NCBI GenBank assembly: GCA_038522635.1 | Contig: JBCBJZ010000001.1 | Coordinates: forward strand, 8,382 to 72,381 | From: JBCBJZ01 sp038522635 | GTDB lineage: Bacteria > Pseudomonadota > Alphaproteobacteria > Rhizobiales > Hyphomicrobiaceae | Length of the DNA: 64,000 nucleotides | Direction: 5' to 3' | Shown here: piece by piece, positions 16,213 to 23,783 of the stretch | Layout of the letters: every line of letters begins with the position of its first letter | How positions within the stretch are numbered: the stretch's first letter is position 1 | The notes under the pieces: model-generated | Seen by the model: the letters and a program-made list of their open reading frames with translations, nothing else | What the model was told of the DNA's origin: nothing | Databases searched by the model: none | Program-made: the position numbers and the translations under genes

Positions 16213-17285
16213 ATGTTTTCCAAACTACGCTACCTGGTCCCCTGCGCGGTGCTTGCCGCGGCGGTCGCCCTGTTGCCGGCCCAGCCCGCACTGGCGCAGA
16301 AGAAAAGCGCGTTCAAGGTGTGCTGGTCGATCTATGCCGGCTGGATGCCATGGGGGCAGATCCATTCGTCGGGCCTCATGAAAAAGTGGGCCGACAAATA
16401 TAAAATTAAAGTCGAGATCGTCACGATCTCGACTACGTGGAGAGCATTAATCAGTACACGGCTGGGGCTTACGACGGCTGTTCGATGACCAACATGGACG
16501 CGCTGTCGATCCCAGCCGGCGGCGGCGTGGACACCACCGCGCTGATCGTCGGTGATTATTCGAACGGTAACGACGGCATCGTTCTGAAAGGCAAGACGAA
16601 GCTCGCCGAGATCAAGGGGAAGGTCAACCTCGTTGAGCTTTCCGTCTCGCACTACCTGTTGGTGCGCGCGCTCGATAGCGTCGGCTTGAGCGAAAGGGAC
16701 ATCAAGACCGTCAACACCTCCGACGCCGATATGATCGCCGCCTACAAGACAGCTGACGTGTCCGCTGTGGTGACGTGGAACCCGCTGCTGTCGGAAATCT
16801 CCGGCATGCCGAAATCGACGCCCGTCTTTGATTCCAGCAAGACGCCCGGTGAAATCATCGACATCATGATGGTCAACACCAAGACGCTGGCTGATAATCC
16901 TGACTTCGGGAAAGCGCTCGTCGGCGCCTGGTACGAGATGATGACGATCATGTCGGGAACCGATGCGGCAGCGATCGAAGCGCGTACGGCGATGGCCAAG
17001 GCGTCGGGAACGGATCTTGCGGGCTACGATGCGCAGCTTAAGACCACAGCGATGTTCTATAAGCCCGCCGAAGCGGTCGCGTTCACCAAGGACGCCAACT
17101 TGGTCAAGACGATGGATTTCGTCCGCAAGTTCCTGTTCGAAAAGGGGATCCTTGGCGAAGGGGCGAAAAGCGTCGATGACGTTGGGATCTCCTTCCCCGG
17201 CGGCAAAACGCTCGGCAACCCCAAGAACGTCAAGCTGCGCTTTGATCCAGCCTTCATGGCGATGGCGGCCGACGGCAAACTGTAA
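16213..17285 (+). pseudogene. Guanidine/urea-type ABC transporter substrate-binding protein, frameshifted
   Basis: Starts at the ATG at 16213, nine bases after AAGGAG, with a clear signal peptide (MFSKLRYLVPCAVLAAAVAL...ALAQ). The mature start FKVCWSIYAGWMPWGQ matches nitrate/taurine/urea-type binding proteins found in guanidine-riboswitch operons. After VEIVTI the frame breaks; the expected continuation DYVESINQYTAGAYDG is read in another frame, from about 16431 to the stop at 17285. One base missing between 16429 and 16431 explains everything. The rest is intact and well conserved (MTNMDALSIPAGGGVD, SNGNDGIVLKG, VTWNPLLSEI), so the lesion is recent, or is a sequencing error. It coincides with a perfect palindrome (16411-16433). 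If real, the importer lacks its binding protein. Confidence 0.8.
16411..16433. repeat. Perfect 10-bp palindrome at the frameshift
   Basis: GTCGAGATCG, loop TCA, CGATCTCGAC. The reading-frame break of the binding-protein gene falls in its right arm. See findings for the quasipalindrome hypothesis. Confidence 0.95.
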
Positions 17286-17342
17286 CGGCCGTGCCTGAGC
17301 GAAGCTCCGTTCGCCAGGTGAGGCGGCACAGGTGAGGGCGGT

Positions 17343-18164
17343 ATGCGCCTGATCAACAAGACGCCTTCGCGGCCGGTCGCGGTCGCGTTGGCAGCCCTGC
17401 CCTTCGTCATCGCGATCATCGTCTACGCGTGGGCCAGCGATGCGCGGCTGGCGGTCAATCCGGCCGATAAGCTGCTGCCGTCGCTTGCCCGAATGGGTGA
17501 AGCGTTCTGGCAGATGGCCTTCGTGCCGAACCGGCGCACCGGCGAGTATCTGCTGTGGCGCGATACGGTTGCCAGCCTCTATCGGTTGGCGATGGGCGTG
17601 TCGATATCGGCGCTGATGGCGATCACGATCGGCACGTTGCTGGGCTTCGTTCCGCTGCTGCGTGCCACGCTCGGTTCGTTTGTGGCCGCGCTTTCGTTGA
17701 TCCCACCGATCACGGTGTTGCCGATCCTGTTCATCACGTTCGGGCTCGGTGAGGTCTCTAAAATCGCACTGATCGTCGTAGGCACCGCGCCGGTGATGAT
17801 CCGAACGATCGCTCAGGCGGTGGAAGATTTGCCCCGCGAGATCGTAGTTAAGGCGCAGACGTTCGGGGCGACCACCTGGCAGATGATCATACGTGTGGTG
17901 CTGCCGCAGATCTTGCCGCGGCTGTTCCTCGCGATCCGTTTTGGGCTCGTGCCGGCATGGATTTTCTTGATTTCTGCGGAGGCGATCGCGTCGACCGAGG
18001 GGCTGGGTTATCGCATCTTCCTGGTGCGGCGCTATTTGGCGATGGATATCATTTTGCCGTACGTGGCGTGGATCACGCTGATCGCGTTTTTGGTGGATCG
18101 TGTGTTTTTGGGCCTGTCGCGGATCTTGTGCCCGTGGGCGCATCTGCCGGCGAAGGCGGGCTAA
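17343..18164 (+). CDS. ABC transporter permease, nitrate/taurine type
   Basis: 273 residues, with a GGTGAGGGCGGT leader directly before the ATG. About six membrane segments are visible. The cytoplasmic EAA-type loop is seen as EIVVKAQTFGATTWQMIIRV, as in the SsuC/TauC family of importer permeases. The family forms a homodimeric channel that works with one ATPase and a periplasmic binding protein. The preceding gene encodes the binding protein (frameshifted), the next the ATPase three bases downstream, and the guanidine-I riboswitch lies ahead of all three. The likely cargo is therefore guanidine or a related guanidinium or urea compound; this is inferred from context, not from permease residues. 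Confidence 0.88.
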   Translation: MRLINKTPSRPVAVALAALPFVIAIIVYAWASDARLAVNPADKLLPSLARMGEAFWQMAFVPNRRTGEYLLWRDTVASLYRLAMGVSISALMAITIGTLLGFVPLLRATLGSFVAALSLIPPITVLPILFITFGLGEVSKIALIVVGTAPVMIRTIAQAVEDLPREIVVKAQTFGATTWQMIIRVVLPQILPRLFLAIRFGLVPAWIFLISAEAIASTEGLGYRIFLVRRYLAMDIILPYVAWITLIAFLVDRVFLGLSRILCPWAHLPAKAG

Positions 18165-18167
18165 GCG

Positions 18168-18986
18168 ATGATCGAGATCGAGCACCTTCGGAAGGACTAC
18201 GGCGCGGTACGCGTGCTGGAACCCTTGTCGTTGCGGCTGGCGGAAGGCACGTTCTGCACGATCGTTGGGGCGTCGGGTTGTGGGAAGTCGACGTTTTTGC
18301 GGCTGATGCTCGGTGATGAGCAGCCGACGTCCGGCACCATAAAGTTGAATGGCACACCGCTTGCGCCCGAGCCGGGACCGGATCGCGGTATCGTCTTCCA
18401 GCGCTATTCGGTGTTTCCGCATCTGACGGTGATGCAGAACATGTTGCTGCCGGCGGACATCGCCGGAGCGCCGCTGCTTGGACGTGTGCGGGGAGGTAAG
18501 CGCCGTGATGCTGAGGCGCGTGCCCGGGCCTTGCTCGTGCGCTGCGGGCTGGAGGCGGCGCGGGCGCGTTACCCCGCGCAGTTATCAGGCGGCATGCAAC
18601 AGCGCCTCGCCTTGGCGCAAACGCTGATGTTGCAACCGCGTGTGTTGCTGCTCGATGAGCCTTTCGGCGCGCTCGATCCCGGCGTGCGTAACGACATGCA
18701 CGATCTGGTCCTGCAGATCTGGCGCGAAAGCGCAATGAGTGTGCTGATGGTCACGCACGACATCAAGGAGGCCTTCAAGCTTGGCACGCGCCTTTTGGTG
18801 TTCGACAAGGTGCGCCACGACCCGCATGACCCGAACCGCTACGGCGCGACGATCACGTACGATTTGCCGCTCTCAGCAACAGGTGCGGCGCATGAAGGTG
18901 CGGAGGCCTCCGCGCCACCCGATGTTGCGATTGCCGCCGCCCTCGACACCACCGACCGCCTCAAGGATAGAGAGTTCATCTCATGA
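18168..18986 (+). CDS. ABC transporter ATP-binding protein, nitrate/taurine type
   Basis: 272 residues. The ABC ATPase motifs are complete: Walker A GASGCGKST (~residues 34-42), signature LSGGMQQRLALAQ, Walker B VLLLDEPFGALD and the switch His in MVTHD. It energises the permease encoded three bases upstream. The C-terminal ~50 residues (after ITYDLPLSA) extend past the usual end and are Ala/Asp-rich, as often seen in this subgroup. Its stop overlaps the start of the hydrolase gene (ATGA), so import and hydrolysis genes are translationally coupled within the riboswitch-controlled operon. Confidence 0.9.
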   Translation: MIEIEHLRKDYGAVRVLEPLSLRLAEGTFCTIVGASGCGKSTFLRLMLGDEQPTSGTIKLNGTPLAPEPGPDRGIVFQRYSVFPHLTVMQNMLLPADIAGAPLLGRVRGGKRRDAEARARALLVRCGLEAARARYPAQLSGGMQQRLALAQTLMLQPRVLLLDEPFGALDPGVRNDMHDLVLQIWRESAMSVLMVTHDIKEAFKLGTRLLVFDKVRHDPHDPNRYGATITYDLPLSATGAAHEGAEASAPPDVAIAAALDTTDRLKDREFIS

Positions 18987-20269
18987 GAACCGCTTCACGC
19001 TTCCCCTTTGGCCCTGAGATCGCGCCACTTATGGCTGATGGCTTCGGGCAGAACCATGCCTTTTGCGGTGTCGGGGTCACGCCTTCACACGGCCGGCAGA
19101 CGGGCGGGCCGCTTGCACGCCGCTACCGCCATCATCCCGATTTCAACACGCGTGAGACGCTCGGGTGGAAGGCCGTCGAGGCGGAAGGGCGCTTGCCGGA
19201 AGATGCGTGGCGCAAGGAACAGCAATGGGCCCTCGACATGGGATTGCCGGGCGCCGACAGCATCGATGACAAGACGATCCCGACGTTCGCGCGCGGTGAA
19301 CTCCCGCATTTTGCCGGGATCAACACCTTCCTCAAGGCGCCCTACGTTGAGAACGTCCGCGATGTGGCGAAGTACGATGCGGCGATGTTGGGCATCCCCT
19401 TCGATAGCGGCACCACCTACCGGCCGGGCACGCGCTTTGGCCCGCAGGGTATGCGTCGCATCTCCGCGCTTTACACGCCCTACAACTACGAGATGGGCGT
19501 TGATCTGCGTGAGCAGATGACGCTGTGCGATGCGGGCGATGTGTTCACGATTCCTGCGAACCTGGAAAAGAGCTTCGATCAGATCACGCGTGGCGTCGCG
19601 CACGTCTTTTCGTCAGGCGCTCTGCCGCTCATGCTTGGCGGTGACCATTCGATCGGTTTCCCTTGCGTGCGCGGCATTGCGCAATGCACGTCGAAGCGGA
19701 TTGGGATCATCCACTTCGATCGCCACATCGACATCCAGCAGAAGGACCTTGATGAGCGCATGCACACAACGCCCTGGTATTGGGCGACCGAGATGGACAA
19801 CGTGCCCGCGACCAATCTGGTGCAACTCGGGATCGGCGGATGGCAGGTGCCGCGCTATGGCGTGCAGGAAGCGCGCAACAAGCAGCAGAACGTGCTGACG
19901 ATCGATGACATCGAGAGGTTCGGTCTGGAGAAGACGGCGGAGATCGCGCTGGAGTTGGCGTGGAAGGATGCCGATGCGGTCTACATCTCGTTCGATGTGG
20001 ATTCGGTGGACTGCGGCTTTGTGCCGGGCACGGGTTGGCCGGAACCGGGCGGATTTCTGCCGCGCGAAGCGTTGAAGTTGCTGGGCCTGGTTGCGGCCGA
20101 AGGTCTATGCGGGCTTGAGGTGGTCGAAGTGAGCCCGCCCTACGATACCTCCGACATCACCGCGTTGTTGGGCACGCGAGTTGTGGTCGAAGCGCTGGGC
20201 TCGATGGTGGCGCATGGCAAACTTGGATCCCATAAGGCGATCATCGATAAGCCGATGGCGTTGGGCTGA
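18983..20269 (+). CDS. gdmH: Agmatinase-family ureohydrolase, probable guanidine hydrolase (GdmH type)
   Basis: 428 residues, about 100 more than ordinary agmatinases because of an N-terminal extension. The arginase-fold metal motifs are present: GGDHS (~219-223), DRHID (~246-250, where agmatinases have DAHxD) and SFDVDSVD (~336-343). The segments LVQLGIGGWQVPRYG, VPGTGWPEPGG and LEVVEVSPPYD recall the Ni-dependent guanidine hydrolase described from Synechocystis, which splits guanidine into urea and ammonia. It is the last gene of an operon headed by a guanidine-I riboswitch, strong contextual support. That enzyme needs HypA/HypB-like nickel accessory proteins; none is encoded in this window. 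Alternative: agmatinase or another guanidino-acid hydrolase. Symbol given by resemblance and context. Confidence 0.8.
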   Translation: MRTASRFPFGPEIAPLMADGFGQNHAFCGVGVTPSHGRQTGGPLARRYRHHPDFNTRETLGWKAVEAEGRLPEDAWRKEQQWALDMGLPGADSIDDKTIPTFARGELPHFAGINTFLKAPYVENVRDVAKYDAAMLGIPFDSGTTYRPGTRFGPQGMRRISALYTPYNYEMGVDLREQMTLCDAGDVFTIPANLEKSFDQITRGVAHVFSSGALPLMLGGDHSIGFPCVRGIAQCTSKRIGIIHFDRHIDIQQKDLDERMHTTPWYWATEMDNVPATNLVQLGIGGWQVPRYGVQEARNKQQNVLTIDDIERFGLEKTAEIALELAWKDADAVYISFDVDSVDCGFVPGTGWPEPGGFLPREALKLLGLVAAEGLCGLEVVEVSPPYDTSDITALLGTRVVVEALGSMVAHGKLGSHKAIIDKPMALG

Positions 20270-20439
20270 GCTTTGATCATCGGGCGATCGATCGATCGGG
20301 TTCACGCTAGATGAGGCCGAAGTCGCGCGATGATCTAAATCGAAAGTGCAGAGCAACCTTGGGCGCAAACCGGTAAGTCGAACCGCGCGCCGGTTGCTCG
20401 CGTGGTAGGCTGACGGTGACCTGAGGAGCGAGCTTAGCG

Positions 20440-20976
20440 ATGCATGATGACCAAGGGGGCGGGCCGGACACGCCCGGCGTTGGGATTGGCGCAGGCGGAG
20501 TTGGCGCAGGCGGACTGGGCGCTGGCGGACTGGGCGCTGGCAGATTGGGCCACAACGAAGCGCCGGGCACGCCAGCCGCGCAATGGCAGACGCCGCACTT
20601 GCCGCACACGCACGGGCCCGCCGCTGACGCCAATGTGCCCGACAGCGCCAAAGACCTCGATCTGGTGGAGCAGGCGTTCTGTGATGGTTTCGCACGCTGC
20701 CCTGATCCCACAAGCTTTTTGCGCATGGCGGGGATCGCGTTCGAGGCTACCGACGCGGACGGCACGCGGCTCGTGCTTTTGCGGGTTGAGCATCAGGCGA
20801 TGAGCGATGTCGGGAGCGTCACGCCGCACCTTGGCGGTGGTGGCTTTCGCTACGCACCGCTGCCGCAGAAGCTTGCGTCAACGCGGAGTGCGCTGCGGTT
20901 CATCTATTTCGACGGGGATGGCTTGCGTCCGCTCGCCTACGCGCAAGCCAAGGCGCTGACGCCGGTCCAGGCATAG
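20440..20976 (+). CDS. Conserved hypothetical protein with Gly-rich repeat N-terminus
   Basis: 178 residues with GAGGAG about a dozen bases before the ATG. Residues ~15-37 are four GAGG(V/L)-type pentapeptides encoded by a 15-bp tandem repeat. The C-terminal ~110 residues look like a real folded domain (FLRMAGIAFEATDADGTRL, LLRVEHQAMSDVG, GGGGFRYAPLPQKL), and I believe similar hypothetical proteins exist in alphaproteobacteria, but I cannot assign a function. No signal peptide or membrane segment. The TAG stop (20974-20976) lies inside the terminal CTAGAG-like end of a degraded intergenic repeat (copy E), so the native C-terminus may have been altered. Codon bias resembles its neighbours. Confidence 0.6.
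   Translation: MHDDQGGGPDTPGVGIGAGGVGAGGLGAGGLGAGRLGHNEAPGTPAAQWQTPHLPHTHGPAADANVPDSAKDLDLVEQAFCDGFARCPDPTSFLRMAGIAFEATDADGTRLVLLRVEHQAMSDVGSVTPHLGGGGFRYAPLPQKLASTRSALRFIYFDGDGLRPLAYAQAKALTPVQA
20488..20547 (+). repeat. 15-bp tandem repeat, four units, inside a coding region
   Basis: Four near-identical 15-bp units of the type GGCGCTGGCGGACTG encode GAGGV/GAGGL/GAGGL/GAGRL. Being in frame, copy-number change would only lengthen or shorten the Gly-rich tail. Confidence 0.85.
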
Positions 20977-21024
20977 AGCCGTTTCGCTTCAGGTGGAAGC
21001 CCATGAGGCGAACGATGAACGTCG
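20973..21024 (-). repeat. RIME-like repeat, degraded copy E
   Basis: Matches the right half of the element in reverse: TAGAGCCGTTTCGCTTCAGG, TGGAA, then GAGGCGAACGATGAACG. The rest of the element is not recognisable. The copy begins at the stop codon of the upstream hypothetical gene. Confidence 0.65.
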
Positions 21025-21261
21025 GACTGGATGGAGCGAATGAACAACCTCCTGAAAGTTTACACCTCGTCGAGGCAGGTCCAAGGCCGTTGGTCGGCGA
21101 AGTCACCATCCCAGTCGTGACGACTTTCGCATGGAGACATCCGACAGCGCCGCAAAAGATAGATTATTCGCTTTTTTTGTCATACTTGACTGCCAAACGG
21201 TGGGTTGGCAGTTCGGCTACTTAGCAACCTTGCGAGCGAGCGACGGTAAGGTGCATCACGC

Positions 21262-21345
21262 CAGATGATGTCACCTGATGCCGAAGGTGAACGACAAAAC
21301 AAAAGTTTAGATGGCGATTCCGCTTCAACGCAGAACGCGAACCGG
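21262..21345 (-). repeat. RIME-like repeat, degraded copy D
   Basis: Aligns to the reverse complement of copy A over about 70 bases: CCTGATGCCGAAGGTGAACG, then ACAAAACAAAAGTTTAGATG and ATTCCGCTTCAACG. Roughly three quarters of bases match by eye; the left end is lost. Confidence 0.65.
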
Positions 21346-21445
21346 CTTCGAGGCCGGCCGCTTGCGCTTCGCGGGCGGGGTCGATCCGCGCGGCCGATCG
21401 GTCCGTTGCCACGCCGCACCGCGCGCTGGGCTCGCTATGGCCTAA

Positions 21446-21469
21446 GGCGGTGGTTTCGAAGCCACCGCC
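21446..21469 (-). terminator. Inverted repeat downstream of the DEAD-box helicase gene
   Basis: GGCGGTGG and CCACCGCC arms around TTTCGAAG, ten bases beyond the helicase stop. A stable hairpin, but no T-tract follows on either strand, so it is only a candidate terminator. Confidence 0.35.
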
Positions 21470-21479
21470 ACAACGTCGG

Positions 21480-23285
21480 TTAGCCGTCGCTCGGCATGCG
21501 TACGGGTCGGCGCAGGAAGTCGGGGATGTTGTCGCCAAGCCCGCGCTCGGGCGCTTTGTCTGGCACCCTTTCAGGCGCTGCGTCGGCCGCGCGTGAAGCG
21601 CGTGATGGGCGAGGCCGACGTGCGAGCGGCGCTACGGCCGGCTCGCGTGATCGCTCCTTAGATGCTCCAACAGGTTCGCGGCGATCGGCGCCGGCGTCGT
21701 CGTTACGGGCTGTTGCGCTTTCGCCTTCGGCTTTGCGCCGCCGTCGCGGCTTGGTGGCGGGGGCGTCGTCGTCGCCACGCGCGTCCGTATCGGCATCGCT
21801 CGCATGCGTTTCGACGTCGGGGCGGTCATCGGCCGTGCGCCGCTTGCGCCCGCCACGCGAACGCCGCGGTTTGGGGGCATCGCCTTCGGCCGAGGCGTTA
21901 CGGACCTCGTCGTCCGGCGCGGCGTCCGGCTTGGCGGATGTCCCAGCCACGTCGGCAGTCTTGGCCGCCTCCTCGGCGTCGCTTGCACCCTTGAAGCGGC
22001 CGCGGCCCCCGCGGGTACGCGAGCCACGTTCTGAGCGCGACGTCTTCGCCTTTTCGCTGCCTGATGCGGCAGCGCCACCGCGTCCGCGACGGCGTCGGTT
22101 GCGTGGTGCATCCGCGTCCTCGTCGGGCGGCTCGCCGATCCAAGTGACGCTCTCACCGCCGGCCAGTTTTTCCAGCGTACGAACGACCTTGAGATCATCG
22201 CCAGTGACGATGCTATCGGCGGCACCTTGGCGACCAGCGCGGCCGGTGCGTCCGATGCGGTGCACGTAGTCGTCGCTCTGCCAGGGCATGTCGTAGTTGA
22301 AGACATGGCTGACGGCCGGAATATCGAGGCCGCGGGCGGCGACATCGCTGGCGGCCAAAATGGTGATCTTGCCGGTACGGAACGCCTCGAGCGTCGCCAT
22401 GCGGGCGGTTTGGTCCATGTCGCCATGCAGCGCGCCGGCATTGTAGCCATGCTTCAGCAGCGACTTCAGCAGGATGGCCACATCGCGCTTGCGGTTCGCG
22501 AAGATGATGGCGTTCTGCACGTCGTGGCCGTCGATCAGCTCGCGCAGGATTTCCCGCTTGCTCCGGTCATCGCCATCGTCGGTATAGCGGAAGCGCTGGG
22601 TGATCGTTTTCGCTGTGGTCGCGGGCGGCGCAACCTCAACGCGCTCAGGGTCCTGCAGGAACTGTCCGGCCAGCCGCGTGATTTCACCCGGCATGGTCGC
22701 TGAGAAAAACAGCGTCTGCCGGCGTGGCGGCAGCAGCTTGCAGATCTTCTCGATGTCCGGGATGAAGCCCATGTCGAGCATGCGGTCGGCTTCGTCGATC
22801 ACCAGCACCTGGACGCCCGTCAACAGCAGTTTGCCGCGCCCGAAATGGTCAAGCAGACGTCCAGGCGTTGCGATCAGCACATCAACGCCGCGATCGAGCT
22901 TGCGCAGCTGCTCGTCGAATGAGACGCCGCCGATCAGCAGCGCCATGGTGAACTTGTGGTTGGTGCCGTAGGTTTCGAAAGCCTCAGCAACCTGGGCTGC
23001 AAGTTCGCGCGTCGGTGCCAGGATCAGCGAACGCGGCATGCGGGCGCGTGCGCGGCCCTTTTCGAGGCGGGCCAGCAGCGGCAGCACGAAAGAGGCCGTT
23101 TTGCCGGTCCCGGTCTGGGCGATGCCAAGCACATCGCGGCCCTGCAGCGCGACGGGGATCGCTTGCGCCTGGATCGGCGTCGGGATGGTGTAGCCGGTGG
23201 CGTCGATGGCGCTCATGACCTTGGGGCTCAGGCCCAGGTCTGCGAAAGTCTTTTCGCTCAAAAGGTTCGTTCTCCCTGGGCTCAT
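21480..23285 (-). CDS. DEAD-box RNA helicase, RhlE type, with long charged tail
   Basis: 601 residues. ATP-dependent RNA unwinding, likely in ribosome assembly, RNA decay or cold adaptation. Seen: Q motif (FADLGLSP...GYTIPTPIQ), Walker A AQTGTGKT (56-63), PTRELA, TPGR, DEAD (164-167), SAT (195-197), then RGLDIP and HRIGRTGR of the second RecA lobe. From about residue 410 the protein becomes a highly charged, Arg/Ala/Asp-rich low-complexity tail (RNRRRRGRGG, SRGGRKRRTAD), probably disordered and RNA-binding. Start: ATG at 23285 has a weak ribosome-binding site; TTG at 23261, preceded by GGGAGAA, is an alternative that would begin LSEKTFADL like other RhlE proteins. Confidence 0.92.
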   Translation of the reverse strand: MSPGRTNLLSEKTFADLGLSPKVMSAIDATGYTIPTPIQAQAIPVALQGRDVLGIAQTGTGKTASFVLPLLARLEKGRARARMPRSLILAPTRELAAQVAEAFETYGTNHKFTMALLIGGVSFDEQLRKLDRGVDVLIATPGRLLDHFGRGKLLLTGVQVLVIDEADRMLDMGFIPDIEKICKLLPPRRQTLFFSATMPGEITRLAGQFLQDPERVEVAPPATTAKTITQRFRYTDDGDDRSKREILRELIDGHDVQNAIIFANRKRDVAILLKSLLKHGYNAGALHGDMDQTARMATLEAFRTGKITILAASDVAARGLDIPAVSHVFNYDMPWQSDDYVHRIGRTGRAGRQGAADSIVTGDDLKVVRTLEKLAGGESVTWIGEPPDEDADAPRNRRRRGRGGAAASGSEKAKTSRSERGSRTRGGRGRFKGASDAEEAAKTADVAGTSAKPDAAPDDEVRNASAEGDAPKPRRSRGGRKRRTADDRPDVETHASDADTDARGDDDAPATKPRRRRKAEGESATARNDDAGADRREPVGASKERSREPAVAPLARRPRPSRASRAADAAPERVPDKAPERGLGDNIPDFLRRPVRMPSDG

Positions 23286-23783
23286 TCAGCCCGGCGTGTG
23301 GTCAGTGAAGTCGTTCGTGGACGTGCTATCTGGCCCGTCTAGCTGGCCCATCTGTTTGGCCCATGCATGCCATGCCTGCGAACCGCTGTTTCTGCGCGCC
23401 CCAACATCGTTGCCGGCGGTTTTGCGATGCCGTGCCACGACCGTTCGCGAAGTGAGGATCGCTCATGGGCGTGAAGCGAGGATCGCTCATGGGTGTAAAG
23501 CCCGAGGGGTGAAGCCTGATGGCGCCAAGGTCCTAAGCGCGTACGCAATAGAGGGGCGGTGCCAGGCTCGATTTCCGAGGCGGGGACGTTATGCACACAA
23601 GGCCAATCGGGACGTTGTCGCCAACGATTGAGGGTGAGCGGTCGATCAAATAAGCGTCCATTGGCGAAGTGAGACTCCGCTCATGAAACCGCGTGTTGCA
23701 CAGCGCCCCTGAGATTGCAAGCCAAAGCGCGCGTTTTGGCGGTGGATCGTGCGTTATGATGGTGAATTCAGGCGACGGTGGGT
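23286..23783. other. Gene-free region between two leftward genes
   Basis: About 500 bases with no supportable gene. It contains a 24-bp tandem duplication (23449-23496) with a diverged third copy near 23666, and should hold the helicase promoter. No tRNA-like cloverleaf or known riboswitch motif was found. Confidence 0.5.
23449..23496 (+). repeat. 24-bp tandem duplication
   Basis: Two units beginning GAAG(T/C)GAGGATCGCTCATG, 22 of 24 bases identical, at 23449-23472 and 23473-23496. A diverged relative (GAAGTGAGACTCCGCTCATG) lies at 23666-23685. Confidence 0.85.

Larger units (their letters stand above)
20977..21479. other. Gene-free region with degraded repeat copies
   Basis: About 500 bases without a convincing gene. 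It holds degraded repeat copies E and D, then an inverted repeat near the helicase gene's 3' end. A short open frame at 21003-21224 starts within repeat E and has no ribosome-binding site, so it is not called. The AT-rich patch at 21157-21190 is unusual for this DNA and may hold a promoter remnant or old insertion scar. Confidence 0.5.

Noticed and set aside
16213..17285. Programmed ribosomal frameshift in the binding-protein gene
   Set aside because: No slippery heptamer precedes the break, and this family is not known to use frameshifting; mutation or sequencing error is more likely.
16332..18422. Long open frame of about 700 codons on the minus strand
   Set aside because: It runs antisense across the ABC binding-protein and permease genes, is extremely rich in Arg/His/Gln/Pro, and is a by-product of high GC content.
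21003..21224. Possible small protein of 73 residues
   Set aside because: Starts within a degraded repeat, lacks a ribosome-binding site and shows no conserved pattern.
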